64,000 nucleotides of DNA, from contig NZ_CP042831.1 in NCBI RefSeq assembly GCF_008000935.1, positions 1-64,000 of the forward strand, read 5' to 3'. Within the stretch, counting starts at the first letter, position 1, and each line of letters begins with the position of its first letter. The position numbers were made by a program, and so were the translations under genes. The notes beneath the pieces were generated by a model, which had not been told where the DNA came from, did not search any database, and saw nothing but the letters and a program-made list of their open reading frames with translations. Of the stretch, positions 55,099-64,000 are shown one piece after another. The stretch is from Flavobacterium alkalisoli. GTDB lineage: Bacteria > Bacteroidota > Bacteroidia > Flavobacteriales > Flavobacteriaceae.

Positions 55099-55707
55099 AT
55101 GCTAGTAATTGGAATTGCAGGAGGTACCGGAAGCGGAAAAACAACCGTGGTACATCAGTTAATGAATGAACTTCCGCTTACCGAAGTGGGCATTATATCT
55201 CAGGATTCTTATTATAAGGAAACTTCAAACCTGAGTTATGACGAAAGAACAAAGATTAACTTTGACCATCCCCGCTCTATTGATTTTGAATTGTTAACCC
55301 AACATTTAAAAGAGCTTAAGGAAGGAAAAAACATAGAGCAGCCGGTTTATTCTTTTGTTACCCATAACCGTACCGGAGATACTATAGTAACCCACCCAAG
55401 AAAGGTAATGATTGTAGAAGGTATACTTATACTTTCTAACCCTGAGCTAAGGGAGCTTTTTGATATCAAAATATTTGTTCATGCCGATTCTGACGAGAGA
55501 CTTATAAGAAGGCTAAGACGTGACATTGCAGAGCGTGGTCGTGATATGGACGAAGTTCTTAACCGCTATCAAACCACACTAAAACCCATGCATGAACAGT
55601 TTATTGAACCTACCAAAGCGTTTGCCGATATTATTATACCTCATGACAGGTATAATACAGTAGCGATAGATGTGGTAAGGGCTGTTATTAACCAAAGGAT
55701 ACTTTAA
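55099..55707 (+). CDS. udk: Uridine kinase
   Basis: Phosphorylates uridine and cytidine in pyrimidine salvage; cytoplasmic. The 202-aa protein has the P-loop GGTGSGKTTV (about 8-17), the nucleoside-binding segment ISQDSYYKE (about 33-41), NFDHPRSIDFELL, and the Arg-rich lid RLIRRLRRDIAERGRD (about 135-150). Length and motifs match bacterial uridine kinases. It begins the operon udk, DivIC-like, methylmalonyl-CoA mutase small and large subunits, with short spacers. Functional linkage between nucleotide salvage, division and propionate metabolism is not obvious. Confidence 0.96.
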   Translation: MLVIGIAGGTGSGKTTVVHQLMNELPLTEVGIISQDSYYKETSNLSYDERTKINFDHPRSIDFELLTQHLKELKEGKNIEQPVYSFVTHNRTGDTIVTHPRKVMIVEGILILSNPELRELFDIKIFVHADSDERLIRRLRRDIAERGRDMDEVLNRYQTTLKPMHEQFIEPTKAFADIIIPHDRYNTVAIDVVRAVINQRIL

Positions 55708-55771
55708 ACATTTTAAGCCTGCATAAGTCCGAAAAAAACCATTACTTTGTAAAGTAAATTATACCCCTGTA

Positions 55772-56122
55772 ATGAAAAAACCATTCAGCAAATTAACAGA
55801 GCGCTATCCTTTTCTCAAAATACTGGGAAACAGGTATGTACTTGTTGCTATTTTAGCTACTGTATGGTGGTTCTTTCTTGACAATTATTCATTTTTTGAG
55901 CACAGGATACTGGATAAGGAAATAAAAGAGCTGGAGGAAAACAAGCAATATTACAAAGAGGAAATAAAAAAGGACAGCATTAGCATAAGGCACCTTAACA
56001 ATCCGGATCAGACCGAAAAATATGCACGCGAAAAGTATTACATGAAGCGTGAAAACGAGGATATATATATCATAGAATTTGAAGATGGCGTGCCTCCAGA
56101 TGAGGACACAAAATCTCTTTAA
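55772..56122 (+). CDS. DivIC/FtsB-like septum formation initiator
   Basis: A 116-aa single-pass inner-membrane protein of the FtsB/DivIC family, which bridges division proteins in the divisome. The helix is at about 23-42 (YVLVAILATVWWFFLDNYSF). A periplasmic coiled coil follows (about 50-80; LDKEIKELEENKQYYKEEIK), and then RHLNNPDQTEKYAREKYYMK, where the last six residues are the family's short conserved element. Small size, one helix and the coiled coil all fit. It is 64 bases after udk and 10 before the mutase small-subunit start. Division partners are not in this window. Confidence 0.85.
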   Translation: MKKPFSKLTERYPFLKILGNRYVLVAILATVWWFFLDNYSFFEHRILDKEIKELEENKQYYKEEIKKDSISIRHLNNPDQTEKYAREKYYMKRENEDIYIIEFEDGVPPDEDTKSL

Positions 56123-56132
56123 AATGGTACGC

Positions 56133-57515
56133 ATGAGCGAAAATTTATTTAATGAATTTGAACCTGTATCTTCCAAACAATGGAAACAACAGATACAGTA
56201 TGAACTGAAGGGAGCCGATTATAACGAAACTCTTATTTGGGAAAGTCCTGAAGGAATTAAGGTAAAACCTTTTTACCATATTGATGAGTTTAAAGAGCCT
56301 TTACAGGTAACTACCCACACTTCTCAATTTAAAATTTGCCAGAATATTTTTGTACACGATATAGATAAATCTGTATTTCGTGCAAACGAGACATTAAAGC
56401 GTGGTGCCGAAGCGATTCGTTTTACCATTCCTAACGAAGATACAGATGTTGAAAAACTACTGAATGCACTTCCTTTGGAAAGCACTCCGGTTTATTTCAA
56501 TTTGAATTTTCTTTCAATCGATTTCGTAAAAAAACTGGATGCCATAGCTAAGGCTAAAAATGCTGTATTTTTTGTTCAGTTAGACCCTATAGGCCAATTA
56601 ACAAAAGACGGCAACTGGCACACTAACCTTGACAAAGATTTTGAATCTTTAAATACTATAGCTATTGCCTGCTCTAATATTCATTTCCTGAGTATAGACA
56701 GCAGCCTTTACCAAAATGCAGGAGCTAATATTGTTCAGCAAATTGCCTATACTCTGGCTCATGCCAATGAATATTTCAATCGAATAGCTACCATAAATAA
56801 ACCTGTTGTATTACACGTATCGGTAGGTACAAACTACTTTTTTGAAATTGCAAAACTTCGTGCTTTAAGACTGCTTTTCGGTCTTTTAGCAAAAGAGTAC
56901 GATCATAATTTTGAATGCCACATTATCGCTTCTCCTACTAAACGTAACAAAACGCTGTATGATTATAATGTAAACATGCTGCGTACAACTACCGAATGTA
57001 TGAGTGCAATATTGGGAGGTGCCGATGCCGTATCTAACCTGGCATATGATGCAATTTACCACAAAGACAACGAGTTTGGCGACAGGATATCGCGAAACCA
57101 GCTTTTAGTCCTAAAACATGAAAGCTATTTTGATAAGGTAAATAATCCTGCAGACGGTGCTTATTATATAGAAGAACTTACACAGCAACTGGCCGAAAAA
57201 GGGCTTGCGCTATTCAAGGATATAGAAGCTAATGGTGGTTTTCTTACGCAACTTAAGGAAGGGACCATACAACGAAAAATACAGGAGAGTGCAACCAAAG
57301 AGCAGGAGCTTTTTGATGATGGTAAAGAGATTTTATTAGGTACTAATAAGTACCCTAACAAACTTGATAAAATGAACCATGATCTGGAGCTTTATCCGTT
57401 TGTAAAATCTAACCCGAGAAAAACGCTTATCATCCCTATTATTGAAAAGCGCCTTGCCGAAAAAACAGAGCAGCAGCGACTGGAAGAAGAAAAGACTAAT
57501 GCAGGTGCAGAATAA
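56133..57515 (+). CDS. mutA: Methylmalonyl-CoA mutase small subunit
   Basis: The non-B12-binding subunit of heterodimeric methylmalonyl-CoA mutase, which interconverts methylmalonyl-CoA and succinyl-CoA. The 460-aa protein resembles the large subunit's TIM-barrel domain but has no C-terminal cobalamin domain. Family features are [20 protein letters not shown] at the N terminus and [20 protein letters not shown] near residue 290-309. The frame is open to 56079, but that would overlap the DivIC-like gene. The ATG at 56133 gives MSENLFNEF, 10 bases after the upstream stop. The large-subunit gene starts 7 bases after its stop. Confidence 0.93.
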   Translation: MSENLFNEFEPVSSKQWKQQIQYELKGADYNETLIWESPEGIKVKPFYHIDEFKEPLQVTTHTSQFKICQNIFVHDIDKSVFRANETLKRGAEAIRFTIPNEDTDVEKLLNALPLESTPVYFNLNFLSIDFVKKLDAIAKAKNAVFFVQLDPIGQLTKDGNWHTNLDKDFESLNTIAIACSNIHFLSIDSSLYQNAGANIVQQIAYTLAHANEYFNRIATINKPVVLHVSVGTNYFFEIAKLRALRLLFGLLAKEYDHNFECHIIASPTKRNKTLYDYNVNMLRTTTECMSAILGGADAVSNLAYDAIYHKDNEFGDRISRNQLLVLKHESYFDKVNNPADGAYYIEELTQQLAEKGLALFKDIEANGGFLTQLKEGTIQRKIQESATKEQELFDDGKEILLGTNKYPNKLDKMNHDLELYPFVKSNPRKTLIIPIIEKRLAEKTEQQRLEEEKTNAGAE

Positions 57516-57522
57516 CGGTAAC

Positions 57523-59655
57523 ATGAGAAAAAACATACAACATATACAGTTAAACACTAACAGCACCAAGCCATTAGCGAACAGTAAAGAAGATAACTTT
57601 GTTACTGCCGAAGGTGTTGAAGTAAAAGAAACATACAACAAAGAGGACATTGAAAACCTTGAGCATTTAGGTTTCGGAGCCGGATTTGCGCCTAATCTTC
57701 GCGGTCCGTATGCAACTATGTACGTTCGCCGTCCGTGGACAATCAGGCAATATGCAGGTTTCTCCACTGCCGAAGAAAGCAATGCTTTTTACCGTCGTAA
57801 TCTTGCTGCGGGACAAAAAGGACTTTCTGTAGCGTTTGACCTTGCCACACACCGCGGTTATGACAGTGACCATGAACGCGTAGTGGGTGACGTAGGTAAA
57901 GCAGGTGTGGCAATAGACAGCGTTGAGGATATGAAAATTCTTTTCGACCAGATTCCGTTAGGAGAAATGTCGGTTTCAATGACTATGAACGGGGCTGTGC
58001 TTCCGGTAATGGCATTTTATATTGTTGCTGCCGAAGAACAGGGCGTAAAACCTGAACTGCTTTCGGGAACCATACAAAACGATATTCTTAAGGAGTTCAT
58101 GGTTAGAAATACATACATCTACCCTCCTGCTCCTTCCATGAAGATTATTGCTGATATTTTTGAATATACCAGTAAAAAGATGCCAAAGTTCAACTCTATC
58201 AGTATTTCGGGCTACCACATGCAGGAAGCCGGGGCTACTGCCGATATTGAGCTGGCATACACCCTTGCGGATGGTTTAGAATATATACGTACCGGACTTG
58301 CTGCCGGAATGAAAATAGATGATTTTGCTCCCCGGCTTTCTTTCTTTTGGGCAATAGGAATGAATCATTTTATGGAAATTGCCAAAATGCGTGCAGGACG
58401 TATGTTATGGGCAAAACTACTTAAACAGTTCGACCCTCAAAGTGATAAATCACTGGCGTTACGTACACACTGCCAAACCAGCGGATGGAGCTTAACAGAA
58501 CAGGATCCTTTTAACAATGTAGCCCGTACTGCTATTGAAGCTGCTGCGGCTGCTTTTGGGGGAACACAATCGTTACACACAAATGCACTGGACGAGGCAA
58601 TTGCCTTGCCAACCGATTTCTCGGCACGTATTGCACGTAACACCCAGATATTCCTACAGGAAGAAACCAAAATTACCAAGACGGTAGACCCGTGGGCAGG
58701 AAGCTATTATGTAGAAAGCCTTACCTCCGAAATTGCCGAAAAAGCATGGGCTCTTATCCAGGAAGTGGAAGAACTGGGTGGTATGACAAAAGCTATTGAA
58801 GCAGGTATACCAAAACTTCGTATTGAAGAAGCTGCTGCCAGAAAACAGGCAAGAATTGACAGTGGACAGGATATAATTGTTGGTGTAAACAAATACAGGC
58901 TGGAAAAAGAAGATCCGCTTCATATTCTTGAAGTAGATAACCAAACTGTACGTCGCCAGCAAATAGAAAGACTAAACAGTATTAAGGCAACACGCGATAA
59001 CCAAAAAGTTGCCGAATGCCTTGAAAAACTTACCTCAGCAGCAAAATCAGGACAGGGTAACCTGTTAGAACTTGCTGTAGATGCAGCCCGAAACAGGGCT
59101 ACTCTGGGTGAGATTAGTGATGCACTGGAATCGATTTACGGAAGATATAAAGCACAAATCAAATCATTTAGCGGAGTGTACAGCAAAGAGATTAAAAATG
59201 ACGAGAGCTTTGAAAAAGCAAAACAGTTGGCAGATGAATTTGCTAAGCTGGAAGGCCGTCGCCCAAGGATAATGATTGCAAAAATGGGTCAGGACGGTCA
59301 TGACCGTGGCGCTAAAGTAGTAGCTACCGGATATGCCGATGTTGGTTTTGATGTGGACATTGGTCCACTTTTCCAGACACCTGCCGAAGCAGCCAAACAG
59401 GCTGTGGAGAACGACGTACATATTTTAGGGGTTTCCTCACTCGCTGCGGGACATAAAACATTAGTCCCTCAGGTTATTGAAGAGCTTAAAAAATATGGGC
59501 GTGAAGATATCATGGTAATTGTAGGCGGTGTTATACCGGCTCAGGACTATGAATATCTTTTTGATGCGGGTGCTGTAGCGGTATTCGGGCCGGGAACAAA
59601 AATTAGTGAAGCAGCCATTAAAATACTTGAAGTATTAATTAAAGGCTTTGAATAA
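57523..59655 (+). CDS. mutB: Methylmalonyl-CoA mutase large subunit
   Basis: Catalytic, adenosylcobalamin-dependent subunit of the mutase in propionate and branched-chain degradation; 710 aa, cytoplasmic. The substrate-binding barrel (about 30-550) has [20 protein letters not shown] and the [15 protein letters not shown] segment. The C-terminal cobalamin domain (about 580-710) carries the DxHxxG motif at Asp591-His593-Gly596, the histidine ligand of the cobalt. The frame is open from 57442, but that overlaps the small-subunit gene. ATG at 57523 follows its stop by 7 bases. No meaB-type chaperone gene is in the window. Confidence 0.97.
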   Translation: MRKNIQHIQLNTNSTKPLANSKEDNFVTAEGVEVKETYNKEDIENLEHLGFGAGFAPNLRGPYATMYVRRPWTIRQYAGFSTAEESNAFYRRNLAAGQKGLSVAFDLATHRGYDSDHERVVGDVGKAGVAIDSVEDMKILFDQIPLGEMSVSMTMNGAVLPVMAFYIVAAEEQGVKPELLSGTIQNDILKEFMVRNTYIYPPAPSMKIIADIFEYTSKKMPKFNSISISGYHMQEAGATADIELAYTLADGLEYIRTGLAAGMKIDDFAPRLSFFWAIGMNHFMEIAKMRAGRMLWAKLLKQFDPQSDKSLALRTHCQTSGWSLTEQDPFNNVARTAIEAAAAAFGGTQSLHTNALDEAIALPTDFSARIARNTQIFLQEETKITKTVDPWAGSYYVESLTSEIAEKAWALIQEVEELGGMTKAIEAGIPKLRIEEAAARKQARIDSGQDIIVGVNKYRLEKEDPLHILEVDNQTVRRQQIERLNSIKATRDNQKVAECLEKLTSAAKSGQGNLLELAVDAARNRATLGEISDALESIYGRYKAQIKSFSGVYSKEIKNDESFEKAKQLADEFAKLEGRRPRIMIAKMGQDGHDRGAKVVATGYADVGFDVDIGPLFQTPAEAAKQAVENDVHILGVSSLAAGHKTLVPQVIEELKKYGREDIMVIVGGVIPAQDYEYLFDAGAVAVFGPGTKISEAAIKILEVLIKGFE

Positions 59656-59660
59656 GAGTT

Positions 59661-59689
59661 AAAGCTCCGTTTAATAACGGAGCTTTTTT
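59661..59689 (+). terminator. Terminator of the mutase operon
   Basis: The 11-bp perfect stem AAAGCTCCGTT (59661-59671) / AACGGAGCTTT (59676-59686) with a TAAT loop ends in six T, 6 bases after the mutB stop. Confidence 0.9.
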
Positions 59690-59729
59690 ATGCAATTAAG
59701 TATCTTTAAAGTAATAAACTGTACTAATA

Positions 59730-60356
59730 ATGGATATTAAAAAAGTTTTTGAGAACAATAAGGAATGGATTACCAAACAGATTAAAAGCAATCCTTCTTA
59801 TTTTGACAGCCTTGCGAAAGGGCAATCACCCGAAATTCTATACATAGGCTGTGCCGACAGCCGTGTAACTGCTGAAGAAATTATGGGACTTGAACCGGGA
59901 GATGTTTTTGTACATCGCAATATTGCAAACATGGTACCCAATACCGATTTGAATGTAATGTCGGTTATTAACTATGCTGTAGACTTTTTAAAAGTGAACC
60001 ATATTGTAGTTTGCGGACACTATAACTGCGGAGGTGTTAAAGCTGCAATGGAGTCGGCAGATTTAGGTATACTTAACCCGTGGCTGCGTAATGTACGTGA
60101 TGTTTACCGCATTCATAAAGCAGAACTTAACGCTATTGAAGATGAAGGCAAACGTTACGACAGGCTTGTGGAACTTAATGTGCAGGAACAGTGTATTAAC
60201 GCAATTAAAACTGCCGAGGTTCAACGTGCTATAAACAACCGTAACCTTACTGTTCATGGCTGGATATTCGATTTAAGGACCGGTAATCTTGTAGATCTTA
60301 AAATTGATTTTCAAGCCATTACCAAAGGCATTGCCGACATCTATAGAATTACATAA
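59730..60356 (+). CDS. Beta-class carbonic anhydrase
   Basis: Hydrates CO2 to bicarbonate in the cytoplasm. The 208-aa protein has the zinc and catalytic residues of the beta class: Cys41, Asp43 and Arg45 in GCADSRV, then His97 and Cys100 in VVCGHYNCGGV. Length and arrangement match CynT/Can-like enzymes. It has its own transcript between the mutase terminator and the P-type ATPase gene. Bicarbonate supply for carboxylation of propionyl-CoA or for pH control is possible, but neighbouring function is not proof. Confidence 0.96.
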   Translation: MDIKKVFENNKEWITKQIKSNPSYFDSLAKGQSPEILYIGCADSRVTAEEIMGLEPGDVFVHRNIANMVPNTDLNVMSVINYAVDFLKVNHIVVCGHYNCGGVKAAMESADLGILNPWLRNVRDVYRIHKAELNAIEDEGKRYDRLVELNVQEQCINAIKTAEVQRAINNRNLTVHGWIFDLRTGNLVDLKIDFQAITKGIADIYRIT

Positions 60357-60385
60357 AGATTAACATTGCGACCCTGTAAGTTTAG

Positions 60386-60393
60386 TATATTTA
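60386..60393 (+). promoter_or_regulatory. Possible -7 promoter box for the P-type ATPase gene
   Basis: TATATTTA (60386-60393) differs from TAnnTTTG at the last base; TTG at 60366-60368 lies 17 bases upstream. It is 19 bases before the ATG at 60412. Confidence 0.4.
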
Positions 60394-60411
60394 CTGTACT
60401 AATACTTTTTT

Positions 60412-62925
60412 ATGGAGCAAAAGTACTTTGGCCTAAAAGGATTAACCTCCCAAGAGGTTCAACAATCCAGAGAAAGCCACGGCAGTAATTCAATACAATT
60501 TAAAAAAGAAAATAAAATAATCATGGCGCTCAAAGACCTTGTCAAAGAGCCCATGATTATTTTATTGCTTGTAGCCGCATCCATTTACTTTATAAGCGGC
60601 GATATTGGCGATGGTATTTTTATGGCTGCCTCTATCCTGTTGGTAGCAACTATTTCCCTTTATCAGGAATCCCGAAGCAGGAATGCCCTTGAGAAACTTA
60701 AGGATTATACCCGTCCTCACTGCAAGGTAATAAGAAACGGAGACGAACAAACGATCAACAACGAAGACCTTGTTATAGATGACCTAATGATTGTTGAGGA
60801 AGGCTCTGCCATACCCGCTGATGGAACCATAGTGCAGGCCAACGATTTTTCGGTTAACGAATCTGTTATCACAGGTGAATCATTTCCTGTTTCCAAAGAC
60901 GAAAGCAAAGAAGACAAAATTGTTTACAGTGGTACCATAGTAACTACAGGACTGGCTGTAGTTAAGGTCACAGCCATTGGGAAATCTACAAAACTGGGGC
61001 AAATAGGCCAAAGCCTTGAAGATATCAGTACTGAAAAGACACCTCTGGAAAAACAGATTGCCAACTTTGTAAAAAAGATGGTGATACTGGGAGCTGTGGT
61101 TTTTGTGGCGGTATGGATATTTAACTATATAAACTCAGGCAATTTTATCGATAGTCTTTTAAAGTCACTTACACTTGCCATGAGTATACTACCGGAAGAA
61201 ATTCCTGTTGCCTTTACCACATTTATGGCATTAGGTGCCTGGAGGTTAATGAAAATGGAGATTATAGTAAAACAGATGAAAACTGTTGAAACACTTGGCA
61301 GTGCTACTGTAATATGTACCGATAAAACGGGAACCATTACCGAAAATAAAATGACCCTAGCCCGCGTAGCTGCTTTTCCTTCACCAGATATATCAAATCC
61401 TGAAAATAGTCTCTCTGAAAAAGAAAAGGAACTGGTTACTTATGCTATGTGGGCCAGCGAACCTATACCATTTGATCCTATGGAGATTGCCCTGCATAGT
61501 GCCTATAAAAACTCAACGGATAGCGATAAAAGACCTGATTTTAAAATGGTTCATGAATATCCGTTGGGCGGCAAACCTCCTATGATGACCCATGTTTTTG
61601 AAGACACTAACAGAGCTAGGATAATAGCCGCAAAAGGCGCTCCCGAGGCTATGATGAAAGTATCGGGCATGACGGAAACTGAAATGCAGGCGGTTAATGA
61701 AACCATAGCAAATCTGGCAAAGGATGGTTTTAGGGTTTTAGGCGTGGGACATACTGAATTCAGCGGAAATGATTTCCCTAAAAATCAGCAGGACCTAAAC
61801 TTTACGTTTGATGGTATAGTTGCTTTTTATGACCCTCCGAAGAAAAACATAACTGATGTTTTCAATTCATTTTACAATGCCGGTATTGATGTAAAAATTG
61901 TTACCGGAGACAATGCCCTTACTACAGCAGCCATCGCCAAGCAGGTAGGTTTTAAGGATTATGATAAAACCCTTAGCGGAGAGGAACTCATGCATCTTTC
62001 TGAGGAAGAGTTAAAGGAAAAGGTTATGCACACAGCTATCTTTACCCGTATGTTCCCTGAGGCCAAGCTCAAAATAATCAATGCACTTAAAGCCTGTAAT
62101 CAGGTAGTGGCAATGACCGGAGACGGTGTTAATGACGGACCTGCATTAAAAGCATCACATATTGGCATCGCTATGGGCAAAAAAGGAACTGAAATTGCAA
62201 AAGAAGCTGCTTCACTTATTTTACCGGATGATGATCTTGCCAAAATGGTTGATGCCATAGGTATGGGCAGAAAGATATATACCAACCTAAAAAAGGCTAT
62301 TCAGTATATCATTTCAATCCATATCCCTATTATACTTACGGTGTCTATACCATTAGTATTGGGTTGGGTTTATCCTAACATTTTTTCTCCTGTACATGTT
62401 ATATTCCTTGAGCTTATTATGGGACCAACATGTTCTATTATTTATGAAAATGAGCCCATGGAAAAAAACACCATGAACCAAAAACCAAGGCCATTCACCT
62501 CAACTTTCTTTAATATAGGAGAACTTACTACAAGTATAATACAGGGATTGGCAATAACAGCAGGTACATTAGGAATTTATCTTTATGCCGTTTCACTTGA
62601 GCTTACCGAATCGCATGTACGAACCCTTGTTTTTGTTACGCTTATATCGGCAAATGTATTTTTAACCTTGGTTAACCGTTCTTTTTACTATTCTGTTATT
62701 ACATCGTTTAGCTATAAAAACAGACTTATTCCATTAATAATAGGCATAACAATCCTGTTAACCTTTTTACTATTATATGCCGATCCGTTAGTTGAGTTTT
62801 TTGAATTCAGTACACCTTCAATTTCATTACTTGGGCTAAGCATACTTGCCGGATTTATTTCGGTTATATGGTTTGAAATTGTAAAATGGACAAAGCGATT
62901 AAAAAATACTGAGCCAACCATTTAA
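60412..62925 (+). CDS. Cation-transporting P-type ATPase, P2 type
   Basis: A 837-aa inner-membrane ATPase, probably pumping Ca2+ or a similar cation. It has an N-terminal cation-ATPase motif (KGLTSQEVQQSRE), about ten transmembrane helices, the actuator loop VITGESFP, the phosphorylation site Asp304 (ICTDKTGTIT), the nucleotide-binding KGAPEAMM segment and the hinge GDGVNDGPALK. The fourth-helix ion site reads LPEEIPVAF, where P2A calcium pumps have PEGLP, so the ion specificity may be different. A terminator follows directly. It has no partner genes in this window. Confidence 0.93.
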   Translation: MEQKYFGLKGLTSQEVQQSRESHGSNSIQFKKENKIIMALKDLVKEPMIILLLVAASIYFISGDIGDGIFMAASILLVATISLYQESRSRNALEKLKDYTRPHCKVIRNGDEQTINNEDLVIDDLMIVEEGSAIPADGTIVQANDFSVNESVITGESFPVSKDESKEDKIVYSGTIVTTGLAVVKVTAIGKSTKLGQIGQSLEDISTEKTPLEKQIANFVKKMVILGAVVFVAVWIFNYINSGNFIDSLLKSLTLAMSILPEEIPVAFTTFMALGAWRLMKMEIIVKQMKTVETLGSATVICTDKTGTITENKMTLARVAAFPSPDISNPENSLSEKEKELVTYAMWASEPIPFDPMEIALHSAYKNSTDSDKRPDFKMVHEYPLGGKPPMMTHVFEDTNRARIIAAKGAPEAMMKVSGMTETEMQAVNETIANLAKDGFRVLGVGHTEFSGNDFPKNQQDLNFTFDGIVAFYDPPKKNITDVFNSFYNAGIDVKIVTGDNALTTAAIAKQVGFKDYDKTLSGEELMHLSEEELKEKVMHTAIFTRMFPEAKLKIINALKACNQVVAMTGDGVNDGPALKASHIGIAMGKKGTEIAKEAASLILPDDDLAKMVDAIGMGRKIYTNLKKAIQYIISIHIPIILTVSIPLVLGWVYPNIFSPVHVIFLELIMGPTCSIIYENEPMEKNTMNQKPRPFTSTFFNIGELTTSIIQGLAITAGTLGIYLYAVSLELTESHVRTLVFVTLISANVFLTLVNRSFYYSVITSFSYKNRLIPLIIGITILLTFLLLYADPLVEFFEFSTPSISLLGLSILAGFISVIWFEIVKWTKRLKNTEPTI

Positions 62926-62973
62926 ATAAGTTTTACTAAATCAGTTTAGACCAAAACCGCTGTAAATAATCAT

Positions 62974-63003
62974 AAAAAGGCAGTCAATAGACTGCTTTTT
63001 TAT
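62974..63003 (+). terminator. Terminator of the P-type ATPase gene
   Basis: The stem GCAGTC (62980-62985) / GACTGC (62990-62995), flanked by A and T runs, has an AATA loop and ends in six T. Confidence 0.85.
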
Positions 63004-63083
63004 TTATTAAAAAACTGGATTTTAAAAACTTAACATACTAATTAATTTAAAAAAATTATATTTGGCTTTCTCACCTTACATAA

Positions 63084-63117
63084 TAAATAAAAAAGGGCCC
63101 TGCAAAAACAGGGCCCT
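63084..63117 (-). terminator. Minus-strand terminator after the 63.4-kb OmpA gene
   Basis: The 9-bp perfect stem AGGGCCCTG (63094-63102) / CAGGGCCCT (63109-63117) is followed on the minus strand by TTT and further T-rich sequence (complement of about 63084-63093). It is about 300 bases after the OmpA stop, so the mRNA would have a long 3' region. Confidence 0.65.
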
Positions 63118-63129
63118 AAGGAGGCTTTA

Positions 63130-63395
63130 GTATAGAAGTTTATCCCCACTATTAAAACTATAAAATACTATTGCACTCCTTTTGATAATTGTGTATTCTA
63201 AATTGTTTTTACAGGTTAAAGTCTATCCCCACAATAAAACTTAATTCTGTTTACCAAAACCAATTAACCGAACACCTAATTATCGAAAGCAAACGGTTGT
63301 TTTTTTAAGCTTCCCCACTATGAAACTTAAAAGCCGTGCTTTTATTTTACTGAAGCTACAGACAGCATAAGAGTTTATCCCCACAAAAAACTATT
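63130..63395 (-). repeat. Four related hairpins with a GTGGGGA loop
   Basis: On the minus strand four copies of a GTGGGG core occur at 63384-63373, 63318-63309, 63232-63221 and 63049-equivalent 63149-63138, at spacings of about 63-89 bases. Each is framed by AGTTT-type and AAACT-type arms that can pair (AAGTTT/AAACTT). Where an arm differs, a G-U pair keeps the pairing: AAGTTT with AGACTT in the second-lowest copy and AAGTTT with AAGCTT in the third, whose stem reaches 10 pairs. Confidence 0.6.
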
Positions 63396-63416
63396 TATGC
63401 TGCTGTGCTCTCAGTT

Positions 63417-64000
63417 TTACATTTCAGTTATTATAAATTCACACCTGCGATTTAGCCTATGCTGCTCCTCACTACATATTACACCATCAGGACATTTGCT
63501 TAATAATTGAGTTTCTCCATATCCCCTACCTCCTACACGGTATGCTTCCACACCATGATCTATTATATAGGCAATAATGGAATTTGCTCTTTTATCAGAA
63601 AGCACCTGATTGTACTTATGTGATGCCCTTGAATCGGTATGTGTCCTTACATCCAGCTTCATATTCGGATTCTGCTTCATATAAGCAACCAGCTTATCAA
63701 GGTCTTTTGCAGCTTCCGGTTTAATTTCATATTTACCTAAATCAAAGTAGATGTATTGTATATTAAACACCTTACCTAAATCGGAACCTTTCTTTACTTC
63801 GTTCTGCGCAAGAGCTTCCTCAGCCCTGTCTGCCTTCACAATATATTGCTTACCGCAATCTACCTCAAAAGAGTAGTTTCCGTCAATATCCGTAACTGCT
63901 TCCTGTGCTACTTTCTTCTTCTCGTCAATCACGAGAACCTTAGTATTGGCAAGTACCCTTCCGGTTCCTTCCTCTCTTAATATACCTTCCAGTTTCTCTT
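63417..64000 (-). CDS. OmpA-family protein, C-terminal part, gene continues beyond the window
   Basis: The last 194 or so codons of an OmpA-type protein; the frame stays open to the end of the window, so the true start lies outside. The end of a carboxypeptidase-regulatory-like domain (DIDGNYSFEVDCGKQY) is followed by an OmpA peptidoglycan-binding domain with the RTHTDSRASHKYNQVLSDKR motif and the closing RRCEFIITEM. It closely resembles the C terminus of the 647-aa OmpA gene at 32151, so it is likely a second TPR-PD40-OmpA paralogue, perhaps also next to a PorP/SprF gene. An internal GTG at 63932 is probably not the real start. Confidence 0.85.
   Translation of the reverse strand, partial: EKLEGILREEGTGRVLANTKVLVIDEKKKVAQEAVTDIDGNYSFEVDCGKQYIVKADRAEEALAQNEVKKGSDLGKVFNIQYIYFDLGKYEIKPEAAKDLDKLVAYMKQNPNMKLDVRTHTDSRASHKYNQVLSDKRANSIIAYIIDHGVEAYRVGGRGYGETQLLSKCPDGVICSEEQHRLNRRCEFIITEM

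Larger units (their letters stand above)
62926..63416. other. 491-bp intergenic region with two terminators and a family of hairpins
   Basis: Contains no convincing open frame. It has the terminator of the ATPase gene (62974-63003), a minus-strand terminator at 63084-63117, and four related short hairpins around 63138-63384 described separately. The hairpins lie within the presumed 3' untranslated region of the OmpA gene. Confidence 0.6.

Noticed and set aside
57442-57522. Longer start of the mutase large subunit
   Set aside because: It overlaps the small subunit gene and encodes a Lys/Ser-rich stretch unlike the family. The ATG at 57523 lies just after the small-subunit stop.
63138-63384. 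DnaA-box-like TTATCCCCA sequences suggesting a replication origin
   Set aside because: They differ from TTATCCACA at a conserved base in every copy, one copy lacks the TTAT part, they lie in hairpins, and they are 63 kb from dnaA. The hairpin reading explains more of the sequence.

Overview
The window comes from a Bacteroidota chromosome, most likely a Flavobacteriaceae member close to Flavobacterium. This rests on the low GC, the many promoters of the TAnnTTTG type used by this phylum, PorP/SprF and OmpA-TPR-PD40 proteins, gliding-type C-terminal (CHU_C) and type IX secretion sorting domains, a 482-aa long-form GAPDH and a two-gene methylmalonyl-CoA mutase. These are family-level inferences; no database search was possible. 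I see no rRNA, tRNA, CRISPR array, insertion sequence or prophage.

Layout. 0.1-2.7 kb: dnaA with two tightly coupled genes (low-molecular-weight phosphatase, tetrapyrrole-type methyltransferase). 2.7-3.9 kb: an unrecognised coupled gene pair on the minus strand. 3.9-6.3 kb: an arsenic operon (arsR, a Cys-tailed DUF6428-like gene, a thioredoxin-type arsC, acr3). 6.5-13.5 kb: transport and small-molecule genes (SulP, PLP racemase plus GNAT, NhaA, DUF389, FAD reductase). 13.7-19.4 kb: envelope and cell-wall genes (lysozyme-fold protein, mltG, dapF, HtrA protease). 19.5-25.8 kb: a secreted M43 metalloprotease with a T9SS type A sorting domain, GAPDH and aconitase. 26.1-31.9 kb: a MoxR ATPase and three consecutive periplasmic PpiC/SurA-like genes. 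32.1-49.2 kb: a 17-kb, five-gene minus-strand operon of surface proteins. In transcription order it holds an 816-aa and a 1399-aa repeat protein with the same C-terminal module, a 2427-aa giant adhesin with a CHU_C sorting domain, a PorP/SprF protein and an OmpA protein. 49.4-56.1 kb: prfC, a short two-component pair, an orphan P-loop-like gene, a GH13-like protein, udk and a DivIC/FtsB-like gene. 56.1-63 kb: methylmalonyl-CoA mutase, carbonic anhydrase and a P-type ATPase. 63.4 kb to the end: the C-terminal part of a second OmpA protein whose start lies outside the window.

How it fits together. The surface operon is the accessory core. The giant adhesin is very probably exported by the type IX system and matched to its neighbouring PorP/SprF and OmpA partners, while the three PpiC/SurA-like proteins next door probably chaperone outer-membrane and secreted proteins. 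The two smaller repeat proteins have no recognisable T9SS C-terminal domain. Instead they end in a shared module with two dockerin-like calcium-loop motifs. The 1399-aa protein and the giant share an N-terminal domain of about 155 aa that occurs three times. I propose, as inference only, that these proteins form one surface complex. Its promoter carries a 21-bp-phased direct repeat resembling LytTR-regulator sites.

Other points worth a second look are a GH13-family protein that appears to have lost its catalytic residues, four related hairpins with a conserved GTGGGGA loop downstream of the second OmpA gene, and palindromic operator candidates in front of arsR.
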